64,000 nucleotides of DNA, taken from contig JAVGVS010000012.1 of NCBI GenBank assembly GCA_032718565.1, positions 4,856,502 through 4,920,501 on the forward strand, read 5' to 3'. The notes beneath the pieces are model-generated. The model was given only the letters and a program-made list of their open reading frames with translations, did not search any database and had not been told where the DNA came from. Of the stretch, positions 36,967 to 51,000 are shown piece after piece (the stretch's first letter is position 1; the number at the start of each line of letters is the position of its first letter). Position numbers and translations under genes: made by a program. Source of the stretch: Distichodus sexfasciatus. Lineage: Eukaryota; Chordata; Actinopteri; Characiformes; Distichodontidae.

Positions 36967-37599
36967 TGAAAATACATTTTGCAATTTGCAATTGAGGTTG
37001 ACCCATCTCTGTTGTGGGAGTTTTTCCTGGTTGGACTGACATGCTGAGGGGTGCCCATTAAGTATGGGCGTTGCTCAATAGTCTCATCATGGTATAAGTT
37101 TTATTTTTGCTTCAATTCAGCAGTCAACAATTGATATGACACAATTTCATATGCTAATTTAAACAACAACTTCCATCCATATGAAATCACCAAAACGATC
37201 TAAACTATCATTTGATATTTTTATTCCTGGTGAGATGGTGCGATTGTCAGTTTTTGGGGAAGTTACAAAACATCAAGGAAATCTTCATTCATGTACTCTG
37301 GGATATGCACAGTTCCACTAAATTTGAAATCACAATGGCCCCACTGAGATCCCACATTACTGTGTTTCCAGTCCTCCAGTGTACATACTATTCATCTCTC
37401 CTAATGCGCTATACATATGTTCCCATGTATTTAAGCCTGTTTCCTTGTGCTCTTTGGTTGAATTTATTTCTCTTTCCGTGTATTTCTAATTACAGTTTAG
37501 CCCGAACCTTGCAACTCTGACAAGAAAGCTGTACTGCAGCTTAATCTCATTAAATCGGTGTAAAGGCTGGTTTAATGAAGTTGGCGTTCATTAAAAGTC

Positions 37600-39551
37600 A
37601 AGCCATGTTTGATATTTTTGTCATTTTATTACTGATAATAGGCCTCAGATATAACAAGCAAGAAGTTCAGACATTCAAATAAAGTTGGGCGGAGAGTGAT
37701 GCATGTGCTGATTGATTTCAAAGGGGGTGTCTCACAGTTACAAAGGCAAATAAACTCAGCTTTCATATTCATACAACTTCTCAGATACATACTGCATTAG
37801 GTCAAGAGCTTCTACAACTGCAAGAGTGACTTCAACAGCATGAGTGTCATGTCAAACAAATCCATACACAATCACACACAAACTCCCCAGCACAGAGAGC
37901 AACATACACTGTAAATAGACAAGTATATACAAAAAACAGGCTACTAGAGACATACATCACTCACCCACTGCGCATACACACACATAAGCAGTGAGAAGTC
38001 AGTGGATTTGCTGAAGAGGCACTTTGAACAGAGAGAGTAACATAGGGACAGAAAAGCAGGAAAAAAGTGTCTGCTTATTGTGATTGATTATATGTCTCTG
38101 TGTGTGTTATGCTAAGGCAAAAAAAGTTCAATAAAAGTTTGCATTCAAAAATCGTAAAACGTACTGAATATCTCAGTAGAAAGGCAATATTACACTTCTG
38201 GATCTTCAGTATTAAAGCAATGCATAGCTGTGTCTCTCTTGTGGAACTGCAAGTGACTGTTAGACGTTATGTGTGACTGCACTGAGAGGAACTACTGGAT
38301 TTTAACCGCATCAATCAAACAAGAAGATTCTCAGTTGGCTCTGGATCAGCCTTTGCAGTGTCTTGTATGACATTTTTTATGATGAGACTGAAACAGTGAC
38401 ATATTGAATAGATTTAGAGAAAAGATCTGTCCTTATAACCTAGATTTTTATTCATTAATGCACAGATCTTCCACTCGTTAAGTGACTTAAGCGATGAAGC
38501 CTTGCTGCGATGGGTGAACGCACGCCCCAGTGTCGGGTTACAGGGCTCGTTAGCTAGCATCTGGTGATCGTATTGCTTACCTGAACAATATCAGTTATCG
38601 ATAAAGCTAAATGTCTCAACTATATCTCACCTTCATTCAATGGTTATTCTTTTTTTGCTCAGAAAAAAAAGAAACACAACAAAGGCTGAGCCTAAGTTTG
38701 AGGTCAGTCTGAATGCCAGTTGATAGTGCTTTGCTGCTTCCGATTCCCTCTGTAAAATCCGTACATTTTTTAGATAAATCAGTGAAGCTAGAGGTCCCTG
38801 GATGAAAAATATGTTTTGTGGTGTGAGAACAGTTTGAACTGGAACAATCTACATAACTACAGCTGTTGTCATTAACTGCTATATCTGAAATACGGTTGAT
38901 AATGGTGACTGCTGTAGTTCTTAGTATTATTGTCATATTCATATTCATTCCTCTTATTCATACAAAAAGAATTTTGTTGTGAGATCTGTTTTTAGTGTTG
39001 AATTTGGATATTTAATGTATGAACAAACAAGACTAATGCAACTGCCAATAGCAAATCCATCTCAAATATCTCAAGTGAATTGAAAATCAAAGGCAATTGA
39101 AAAATGTCCATCAAGCATGATCTTACAGCTATCGCTCCAACAGCGAGTCAAACTTTGCATCTTTTGTTTATTCACCATTTTTTAACAAACATATTCAAAG
39201 GAAATATACAACAAAAAATGCAGAGATCTTTTTTTTGCAAAGATTTGTGACATGAGAACCCGGAAGCTGGAAAACACACCCAAACTGCACATCAAAGATG
39301 ACACAAGGCTCTGTATTGTGCATAAACTTCTTCATAAGAGTCTTTTTTGCTTCTGAAATTAGGTTTGTTTAAGAATCCGTTTCACGAACTTGGAAGCACT
39401 GCTTGACAAAAGAGTTTCAGTATGCTGACGCCTTCACACTTCACAACAGATACTAAAATTAAAAGGATCAAAAGGGCAGTTCTTTAAAAAAAAAAAAAAA
39501 GCGATTCCCATGACTTAAAGGCGCAGATTCCAAAAAGTATTTGAGTGTGCG
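37600..39551 (-). other. fam171a1: probable fam171a1 3' untranslated region
   Basis: About 1.9 kb follows the fam171a1 stop codon without a recognisable gene or transposon ends. Minus-strand AATAAA-type signals (TTTATT on the plus strand) occur near 37625 and 38447. The true poly(A) site was not determined. Confidence 0.4.
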
Positions 39552-42500
39552 TCATTTGAGGTTAAAGGCAAGCAGCGGTCGCTCCTCGCGCTTCTGCCAG
39601 GGGCTTTTCTTGTTTTCATCCTCGCCGGCGTCGTCGGGAGCCGCCAGGTCGTCGCTGACGCTGGGCGGAAGCTGTAGGTGCTCAGTTCTGTTCAGAATGG
39701 GTACTTTGGCTCCTTGTCGTTCCTCATTCTCAATCTCATCCTCGTCCTCCATCCTCGGCTCTGGGAGGGGAGGAGGGGAGGAGAGAAGAGGAGGAGGAAG
39801 AGGAGGAGGTGATGGTAAGGACGGCGGCGATGAAGGAACGGACGAAAGCAGCAAAGTCTCTGTTTCTGCCTCTTCCGTTCCCTCCACTTTGGGCAACAAG
39901 GGTTTGAGCGAGGTTTCCTCAGGGTTGTATGGCGAAGATGGGCTTTCATTCGTGCCAGCTTTGGCGCTGTTGGTGTCGGCATTGGCGTTTTCTACGAGCA
40001 CCAGCTGCGTATATTCAACAGCGGGCTGGGCCCGTTTTTGTCCCCGGCCGGAGTCGTCTCGACTCTTGCGGGCAGGAGTGACATCGCCCACATCAACGCC
40101 CGAATCCAAACTGGCATCGTTGCTCCCACTGGAGCGTCCGGCCCTCTGCAGGTCTATGTAGGAGTGTCGGATGTGGGCGTTGGAACGCCCGTCCAAAGAG
40201 ACAAACCATGCCCGGGGGTGGGGGAGGGGCTTGCCGCCTCGCAGCTCCATCAGTGTTTTCTCAGCCAATAGCTGATCCTCGCCATTCATCTGCACCACCC
40301 CCAAACCAGCCTGGCTGAGCGAGTTAGGGATGGACAGAGCTTCTGGAAGCGCCGCCGTTTGGAGCGTCCACTCCTCCATTTCCCCGCCCACCTCTCTTCC
40401 TCCTCCTCCTCCTCCTCCTCCTCCTTCGTTTCCTTCCACATTCCCTCCCTCACTTTCCGGTTCTGCTATCTCCTCCCGGGGTTGACGTGAGGCGTCTAGT
40501 TCAGCCCGTATACTCTCCAGCTCGCTCTGCTCATCCGACTGAAGTAAAAGTGCTTGGCCTGAAAGCGGGTGTGTCCCCGGCAACCTCATGTAGTGGGCGG
40601 GGATCAGCAAAGTGGGCCGGGCTTTCTGGTACGTAGCCCCGCCTTGGCTTACCTGGATTTCTGAAGTGCAGCAAAGAAGTGCGCCCGGACGAGGGAGGAG
40701 TGCGGCGGGTCGCTCGAGGTGATCGACAGAACGTGACAGCAAGTAGTCGGCTGGCCGGCGTTCGAGCCCTGCCTCCCTTTCTGGGGAGACCGGGCCTGTG
40801 GGGGTGGTCACCGCCGGAGAGTGCCGGGAGTCCCGAAGGGTTGTCCCGATCTCCGAGGATGGTGAACGGAGTGGCGCCAGGGGAGATGAAGAACAGACAG
40901 AAGCTTGCAGGGCATGGATGGACGAAGAGACGACAGAAGTGTAGCTACGGCGGAATTCGCACCTTGTTGCTGGCGAATCGTATCCCTCGGAAGGTTCAGC
41001 CGAACGCCCCGACCTGAGTGCGAAGGTCTCGGCTGAGCGGCGATGGTGGTTGCTATGGAGATCGTCCCCAGACACGGTCAGGTCGTTGGCAGAGGAGTCG
41101 TAAGGACCGGGCTTCAGCATGGGGGTGTGGAGGTCTGGCTCGACTCCTCCTGCGTGGTCCAGAGGGATCTCGCTGATCAGATGGAGGTGGGACATAGACG
41201 TGGCCTGGTCTCTCTTGGAGCTGTCCAGAACCACAGATGACGACAAGGTGAACTTCTGGTGAGTGCGGTGTAAGCGCGAACACTTCCTCCTGACGAGACA
41301 AGTAAGAAATGGGAAACGGTCTTATCAAGCCATGTCACTGCTACCATTAAAATAAGTTTTTAGGAATAATGGGCCTCGTTCAACAATATATTTCTTCAAT
41401 TTGTTCTAAACAAAAGAATGTTTCTTAGAGAATAAGAAAAAGCTCCTAAGAAAAGTCTGTGTCAGATTTGTGATTTTTTTTGAGCTGTCGAGCTGTTCAC
41501 AAGTTTGTTCTTATAATGATGAATCTCCCTGTCCTTGTAAACTAAAAGCATGAGCCAGCTGTTCTCAATTAACACAAGGAAATGCCCTGCAAACCCCCAT
41601 AAAAATGCATAAGACAGCAGGGCCACAAATTGTGATGTGAAGCTGATAGAAAACGCCTAAATGGGATTATGAAGACAGCGCAGCACCGGACTCCCAAAAA
41701 ACGAAACAAAAGTTTTGATAAATAATTTAAATAATTATGTACAATGATCAAATTATTTTCACAGTAAAATATTAATCCAATTATAGAACTGAAGAAAAAA
41801 AGATGGCCATGGGAAAAATTTCCCAAGTTCAGAAATGTTTACCATACCAGAAATACAAATAGGATTGCATTGCCATGTAAACCTCTTGACCACATAAAAA
41901 AGCATTAATAAAGAATTAAAATCTAATATTTTGCAGAAACATGCATCTAATAAAATTTCTGATCTTTACCTAAAAACAAATCTCAATTGAGAAAACATTG
42001 TTGAATGCCAGAATATTTGTGGAGGCAGGGCTTAAGAACAAATTTCTTTTTGTGAACAGTTGGTAAATAAGTGCCGAAGTGCTTTTCTGGCTTTAGACTT
42101 AAATGATCAGAAAAAGAGACATCAAATGACATGACAAACCATCTTCCTTCAAGCAACAAACATTCATATTTCCATTTTTACAATGTCTGCAATATTACAG
42201 CTAAAATTATTCAACTAAAATATTCGAAGAATTAAATGAAACCTACGTGGAGCTGTGATTTCAGTTCAATATACAGCAAAGAAAATTAGATACAGTCTAG
42301 AAATCTATTATAATGTATTAATAAAAATGATGAAGCATACACACAAAGTAGGGCTGCCACTAATGCCTTTTATAAACTATTAATCTACTGCCGATTTTAT
42401 CAACTAGTCGGCTAACAAAATGATTGTTTTTTCCACGAAGATATTAATATTGACTAACATATGACTAACATTACTCAAATTTGTAAATATCATCTATTGC

Positions 42501-43901
42501 ATTTATAGCATTTATCAGACAAAGAAATGTGTGTACAAAAAACATGCAAGTGCAGACAGTTACGAATACACCATACACCTAGAGCCAATCTAAATATTTC
42601 AACATTAAAAACATCTTATCCTGCTGGTACTCTAACCTCCAGAATTAATGTTTTGTTTCAGGAGTCTGTCTGAAGCACTGCTACTGCTGTGACCAACAAA
42701 ACCTTACACAGTAAACTAAATATCTTTTTGTAACTTTTAGAAACTTTTACACAAAACCTCTTTAATGACTAAGGTAGACCTTAACTGGAGCCGGTGACTG
42801 GAGCCAAAATGGGACTGACATAATTCACACCACATAAAAAACACTCCCAAACAAAGACACACACCTGCAGTAATAGAGCAGGAGGCAGAGGAGGAAGAGT
42901 AGGATGAAGGCCATGCCTCCCAATATGGCCAAGAGAAACACAGTATGATATGTGCTAATGTCTTTGGCAACAACAGGACCTGTAACACACACAAACAAAG
43001 CAGACACACACGTGTTAATAAGAAAACACACACACTTATTTCGTCCACTCTCCTATTCCAACCACCCATTATGTTATTCCAAACCCTATCATCCAATCAT
43101 AATTATAGTTTTAAAAGCTTAGTCCCACATTAACTCCCACTTTAGCTCTGCTGTTCTCAGACACAAGATCCCCGTCTCCCCACTGCAATATTCCAGAAGC
43201 TGAAGGGAATAAATAAATGTAAACATAGACGTCCATCAATACACATGCCTGCTGGAAAGTGCTTACGTGGTAGTTTGCTGGATCTAGAATGCACAAGTTT
43301 ATTAAGTTAGTTTTGATTTTCACAGTTTGTGAGCTGTGAGTCACATGAGGGAGGAAATATTTATCATGTCTGGAGACAATCATGCTTGAGTCCCAGAAAG
43401 TGGCAAAAAGAAAAAAAAATACAATTTAGAATCATATCACATTTTATTATTATGATTTACATAAGTAGTACAGCAATTTTCAAAAATATCTTTTGGTACA
43501 ATATTATATTGATTTGGCACAAATATTTATATCTATATTTATTTTTCCATTTTTTGTGATTTATTTAACAACAGAAATATTTTTTGTATGCCTAGTATAT
43601 GTATGGTCAATGCTTAATCCAACAGTGAAAGAATTTTGAAAAATTGGTCAACGTTTGCCAAGGTTTTAGGCAAAGATACAGAGGTCCATTTTTGACTCAC
43701 AGTAGAGCTGTGGAAATAACATAACTTTAATCACAATTGTGGCTTCATGGAAAAAGATAATCCAAAAAAATGTATATACAAAAATCCTTAATTATTATTG
43801 AATTATTAATAATTATAATTGTACATTATATTTAATAATTAATATTTTAACTATGTAATCATAAATATTATTATCCATATTATTATTATTATTATTATCC
43901 A

Positions 43902-43945
<44 letters not shown>

Positions 43946-44974
43946 TATAACAGATTTAACCCACTTGAAGCTTAAATAAATGTATCGCCCCAACAATATA
44001 CAGATGAAAATCCACAGTATAACATTGTAAATCATTGTGGCAAATAGTATGATCCCAACCTAGTCAAAATAATGTTAATAGGGTTTCTGTATGCTCTAAA
44101 GAGCATACAGTTATGTGTTACCTGTGTTGACTGGAGATTATGGCTGCCACCCAGTAGCCCAGCTGTGTGGGCGATATTACCGGTGAGCTCACGATCTCTC
44201 TGTCACCCCGTAGCTTAGACTGCTCTTCAACCAGGCCCTAAATCACACACACACACACTCAATAATTTTCCATTACACGGATATCATATTTAATCATATC
44301 AATAAAATAGGACCAGTAAGCAGTCATCATTCACATTTTGCAAAAATAATTAAAAAACAAAGCTATTTCTTAAACATATCTCTCTAAAAAGATGTATTAA
44401 AATAAAAGAGATTAGCAAGGTATTTTAACTAAAATTCATTAATGCTAATTGTTACATGCTGTAACTAACCTGAGAACGTATTTGGAAATCAAACTCAACT
44501 CCAATTTTTGCTTCTGGGCATCTCAATTCCCCCTAGAGGCAGCAAGATTCTATTTCAGCAACTTTTATAGGTTGGCAGTTATATTCCTTTAATATCACCA
44601 GGTGGCAGTCAGTGCAGTGGAGTGTAATGCTGCGATGCACAAAGAGTCAGCATTTTTGATAGGTTTGTAATAAATAATATAAAAGGATAAAAAAAGAAGG
44701 AAACGCTGATGTGTGTTTTTAAGAGCAAGAAACCGTGTGGTAAAGGCAAAAAAGCCGAGGACAACAAAAAAAGCGTGCACAAAAGAGGGTGCGGCTGAGA
44801 AGAGGAAAAGGGACAGACAAGACAGATGGAGATGGATGGAGATGGAAAGGGGACAAACACAGGGGGAGACAGAGGCGAAGAAGGATGTTTCAGTGATGCA
44901 GCATTTTTGCTTCCTGAGTATTCTAGAGCATCTATTGATTACTGTGACCTGCATCTACTCAGCAATGTCCCTCT

Positions 44975-45010
<36 letters not shown>

Positions 45011-48000
45011 GTACAAACATAGAATGTTCTAATAGTTTCAGTTTGTTCAACTAAAAAAGACTAAATGATCGGCCGTGGATTCCAGGTTAGCTTAAGTTAC
45101 CACTGAGGTGCTCATGAGTAAGGTACCGTCCCTAAAGCACTGCTCCCCAGGCACTGCCCTTATTGCTGCCCACTGCTCCTTCACGGATGGGTTAAATGCA
45201 GAGGTCACATTTTGTTGTGGTGCACTGTGTGCTGTGCTGTGTTCACATAATCCTTGACTTTTCTGTCCAGTAACCAGAGGTGTTCCACAGGGTTCGGCTT
45301 TCGGCCCATCTCCATTTATTAGTTAGCTCTTTCAGCAAAAGAGTGATACCATTTATCCATCCACTACTTTTTCTGCATGCATACAAATTGAAATCCCTGG
45401 TTTCCTTTTATTTTTCACAAAATCAATAATGATAAAAAAGGAATTCTCCTGTTGGATCTAAAAGTTCATTTGATCAGTTATTTACAGTTTTCTTTAACTG
45501 CTGAGACTTCTTTGTAATTAAATTGTCCCACTGATCTGGCTCTATTATTTCCCAAATGCAAACATCTAACTTGGACATTTTAATGAACTGGCTTGCACAA
45601 ACCCTGCTGTCACTGTTAACACAGTGCACACACTTGCAGATGGAGTCAAACCAGCATACAGTGACCTCTGAGATAAAACTCTCATGTAATGCAGACCTCC
45701 CGAGTGCCGGTGCTTTAGGCTGTAGCCAATTTCACAATACAACTAAATTATATTTTAATATAATGATTTGCAATGCATTAAAAAAAACATTAGCCTTAAT
45801 TTTTCATATCCAAATTTTACAACACCACGCCTGTTGCCTCTTTTATGAACATTACAGAAAGGTGTTTACTTAGCATATCTGAAGACATCAAGATTCTCTA
45901 TTTCAGCATTTAGTTTCACATAAGGCTCTCCTGATGTAACATCATGATACACTTAATATGGTTTAGTTAATTATTTATCATCTATTTTTAATGATAACTA
46001 AAGCTAACTAAAGCTAATTTCGGCTCGCTAAGGCTCCTTAATAATAACTCTTCGTTTCAAACATAGCTTTAAAATGATCAGAAAATAAGTGGAAAGTAAC
46101 TACAGAATTAAATGATAACCTACAGAAACCATTACAGAGGTCTGATTTTGATTTTGTGCTTGTTTGACGTCTGAAAATCACATTGCTACGAGGGTGACAG
46201 TGTATTTACAAAGTGCTTTGGAGAGAGATGAAGAGAAGAACAGGAATGAAGAGAAGAACAGGAACTTCAGTGGTTCTACAATCATAAAACACACACACTC
46301 CACACTCCACACACACACTCCACACACTCACACACAGGCTTGTATTACTATCTTTGTGAGGTCCTTTATAGACTCCCATAATGACTAGATGTATATAATT
46401 TTACACCTACACCTAATCCTAACCTTAACCTCAGTAACCAAAAAACACATCTTTTACCTCTTTTTAGTTTCTCAAATAAAACAAGCACATTTTCTATAAA
46501 GTCATTTCTCGTCATAGGGGACCTCTCAAATGTCCCCTGAGGCTAAAAACAGATAAAAAGTGATTTTAGGGGACAAAAAAGGTCCCCCACAATGCAATAC
46601 ACACACACACTCACACACACACTCACACACACACTCACACACACACTCACACACACTCACACTCACTCACACTCACTCACACTCACTCACACTCACTCAC
46701 ACTCACACACTCACACACAAACAACCCAGCATGAAAGGACATTTGGCTTTGGGAGAATAAAAAAAACAACAACAAACCAACACTCAGTTGGACAAAGGAG
46801 TTCACACACACGCAGCATGTGACTGCATTAAGCATGACAAAGTCAGTAAGTTCACTGTTTACCCACAGAAACAGCACGTTAGTGACTGAAGAAAAAAAAA
46901 AACAAGTCTGTAATTGGACACTTGTGATGTTTGTTTCATCTGAAAATATCTGGGCTGGAGCCAAAAGAAGGAAACAGCAATACACACACAAACACACACA
47001 CACACATTCACATTACCACACTGATTGTGACTTCCATCAACTGTTAAACTGAGACTTGCACAACTTTTCTATATGGTTTACACATAATGCAAACTTTAAT
47101 TAAGAAATATTAACTATGCAATTGTCTATTTCCTGTCATACAGTTTTGTAACATTCTACATTTTAGCAAGATTCTAGAAACACAACCATTTCGACATATG
47201 TGTTTTTCCAAAATAATTATTCAGACTTAGGCAGTTTAAAAACAAGCACATAAAACCAATAACAAGCCTTATGCATCATAAAAAGAAATATTTAATATTT
47301 AAAATAATATTTTTTAATTATTTATTTATTTATTATTTTATATTTTTATATATAAGTGTTGGACCGGTATGTAAAGCGCTTTGTGCTAAAGTCTGTTGTA
47401 ACGAGCGCTATATAAATTGGAATTTAATTGAATTTTTCACATTTTGCCAATCAATTTCTCAGCACTTTCTACACTCCACACCCTCTTGAACTCCCAAACT
47501 GGCTCCTAATCCTGCAAGTCTTTTAAAAAACCAAGTTAACTCCCTTTATTTACTGCTGGTTGCTAAGACGCCGCCATGATAACACAGGCAACTGCACAAG
47601 AGGCCCTGTTGTTGTCTATTCTGCTTTTGTCTGTTTTCCCGCCGCCCCCTTCCCCACAGAACCGATTTAGAACACCTTCTTGAGGGGTTGTCTCCGGTAC
47701 TTTGTTAAAAGCTTGCGTGTGCCGGACTTCAGGTCAAATGTTAAAAGCAAAACCCGCACCAGCCAGTGCAGAGAGTGTTCAAGCTGGAGTTTCAGTGCTA
47801 GTGCTGTGTGTTTAAGAGGGTTGTGCAGTGTGGGAGTCTGACATAAAGACAGTTTTGTAACACCGGCTGGAACATGTCTTCCTGTTTATCGTCTGAGGCA
47901 GTCAGTAAAGCGGTCTTACTGTGATGTCATACCTGCGGGACAGTGTGTGTGAGAGCCAGAAATAATGAGAGAGAGGAAGGATGGAGGAGTGAGTATTTGC

Positions 48001-51000
48001 ATGTACAATATGGCATCATGAAAGCCAGTTTAAGTCATTATACGTACATACACTCTCAAACAGGCAATCTCACTGCTCTGATAGGCAGAAACCTGGGGCT
48101 TGGGACCATAAGAGTCCGGGTTTGATCCAGAGCTAGGCAATAAATTTAAAATTAATCAAACCCGACATCCAGAAACTTTAGTCTTTGTGATATTAAATGA
48201 GTAACATTACGTCAATTATTTTGATTATTCTTTAAATTCTGTTAATACCTAAAAACATGCGTCTTGGCTGATCCGATCACAAGTAGATTCTAAGATCATA
48301 ACACAGATCTCAATGTGACTTGTCTGCGTACACACCTGACTCATGTGACCAGGGCCTTAATTCCAGTTACATCACGGCAAACCTCTGACCACTTTTCCTT
48401 TACATCATAAATGATCTTTTAACAGAAAGCCTGTTTTTGCAAAAGTGTCTCTAAATAGCCACATATATAAATATGACACTTCTTATTAAGCATGTGTGTG
48501 ATTTTAAATTATAAAGGCGATAAAGTGAATGACCCATAATGATAAACAATAAAATGCCAACACTGTGGTTCAGTCCTTTCAGAATCCTCCATATGAACAC
48601 ACATGATCAACAGCCAGGACATTTGCATCGTAAACGACCACTCTGTGTGAACGATCCTTTACAGCAGGCGTGTAATGCGGCACATGGACAATCCAACAAC
48701 ATTTAGATGTGCTTATCCACAGCAACTTGGAAGCAACCTGGGGTTTTATTGCCTTGCTCAGGGGCTCAATAGTGGATTACAGGGATCTTTTATTTAGATT
48801 TTACTGTGTACATACTGTTATAAGGAATAAAGGAAAAAGCTGCTTTTCTTCACTGATTTATACCTGTACGTTACGTTTACATATACTGTTACGTTTATGG
48901 TAATTGGCAGATACTCCTGTAAAATGATGTACATCAGAGTGTTATGGTCCACCAAGAGAATCGGTTTATCATACTTGTAAATCAGAGTAAAATGGAGAAA
49001 AAAAGACTGTCAAAAGCCTGTATGTTTCTGTAGAGGGATCTTCCTTTGCAGTAAAACCATGCTATTTCTACCATTCAATTCTCTACCACAGCGGCACAAC
49101 ACAGAAAATCAAATCATCACTACACACAGTTCTGTCTCCATTTGAATCAAATGCTGTGCCTGCAAACTTAGTGCATTTTAGGTGCATACAAAAGTATGAT
49201 TGTATTCCATGGTTGTAACTGTAGTTCTCTCCACCTCACAGCTGTTAGAATATTGCACAAATTATTGATTATTACTTGTACATATTAGTAATTGCAGTCT
49301 GCTCCACTTGACTGCTGTTATGATATTTGCACATACTGAACTCCTCCCAAACTTAGCTTAGACTTTATAAAGTTATTTTTTAATAGACTGTTTGTTTAGA
49401 ATTTTCATACTGAACTGCTGCAGATCTCATGCACTCAGAATTGTAGTTTGAATACAGCGTGCAATTTAACTGCACAGTCTCTTTTATACCTCCAGTTTAG
49501 TGTATATTTTATAGTCTATTTATATATGCTTACTCTTTGTTCCTAATTTGTTCTATGTACTGTAAAAAACTGAAGCCACGTCATCTTATCTCTGTATACT
49601 TGTATATAGCAGAGATGACAATAACGTTTACTTTGACTGTTTTTTTTCTTTACTTTTAGTTGAAATCAATTAGTAAAATGAGAAATGACACAGTTGTGCC
49701 ACACATAACCTCTTTCCAATATTCCAGCCTCTTACTGGCAGTTTTAAAAACATCTACAGTATTTCTATTAGATCGTTTTGATATTAATTGAGTTTGTCAA
49801 GAGTTGAGGGACAATAAGCAATTCATTGAGAACCTTGTTTTCTCCCACCACGCTCAATGATTTAAAAGCAAAATATTACCGACATGAACAGTTTTGTTCA
49901 GATTTCTTAACCCGTACACTTGCGTTCAGGCCATTCTGAAAGAACTGCATCATCAAAAAGAAATATCATTAATTCCTAATAAAAAAGCTCCACATAAAGT
50001 CAAGAAAAAGTCAGGTTTCCCTGATCAGGTCCAATCAAAACAGGCGTGTGGTAATAACAGGGCAAACAGGGCCTTTAGAGAGGTAATTACAGGCTCCTGT
50101 TGTTGATCTTTCTTCACAACATCGCTCAGAAATGCCGGTGGCAAGAAAGCGGACAAAAAGATAGGCAGAAAAGAGGAGGTAGAGTTTTTTTTAAAAGAAA
50201 CAGGAGTAAAGACGTGCGGCCAGGAGATCAGGCCTGTAACCCAGAAACCGCTGTTTCAACCGCTGTGAAATGACCTGGTGGCCAAATGACTGGGGGGTTT
50301 TCAATGGACTGTGATTTTGGTCAGACGGGCAGGAGTGAAGGCCATCAAAATCATGACGGACGGAACCCTGAGCTTTCCCAACTCCAACCTTCCCAAGCCT
50401 CCGTAAACACTAAATCATTCAGTATAGCAATATTCAGAATTTTTTTAAATAAACATAAAAATCAATATCAATTTTTGATATAAAATTTAAGGGGAATAAA
50501 GACAGTTAAATGCATAATGTCAAGTCAAAATGTGGAAATTAAAGAACTCATATGGTTTAGTCTTTTTTATTTCAGGCCACTTTCCCAAGAATAATTCCTG
50601 CTCTGGATTAAACATGAAACCCCTTGTGACTGGGTTAGGTGTTATGGTGTCTGCATAACATGGTTACTGGGTATTACACGGGCATTATAAAGTTTTTCCT
50701 TTGATCAAGAGGCGGCTGTCACGGCTTACAAATAATCCTGGCTCTTGGGAACAAGGTCAAAGACAACAAAATGCTTACACAAAGAGAAATAAACAAAATC
50801 TAATAGGGATGCAACGATGCCACTTTTTTACAAACCGGTACGAGTACGAGTATTTTTATTTGTGTACTTGCCGATACCGAGCACCGATACTTCTTAGATT
50901 CTTAGATGTAATTAATTGGGAGGCAGATTTTATTTTCTCCTTTGCAGATTATAATAAGGCTAAATATCAAATCATTAACACAAGGCTATTCCACGCCAAA

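Noticed and set aside
39541..40161. 206-codon plus-strand frame opposite the fam171a1 last exon
   Set aside because: It is antisense to a clearly conserved coding exon; its serine and glycine runs mirror the acidic, proline and glycine runs of the real protein.
43111..43260. Possible extra fam171a1 exon near the transmembrane exon
   Set aside because: No splice sites with matching phase and no similarity to the family.
46598..46722. Possible CRISPR-like regular repeats
   Set aside because: It is an imperfect CA/CACT microsatellite without unique spacers, in a vertebrate genome.
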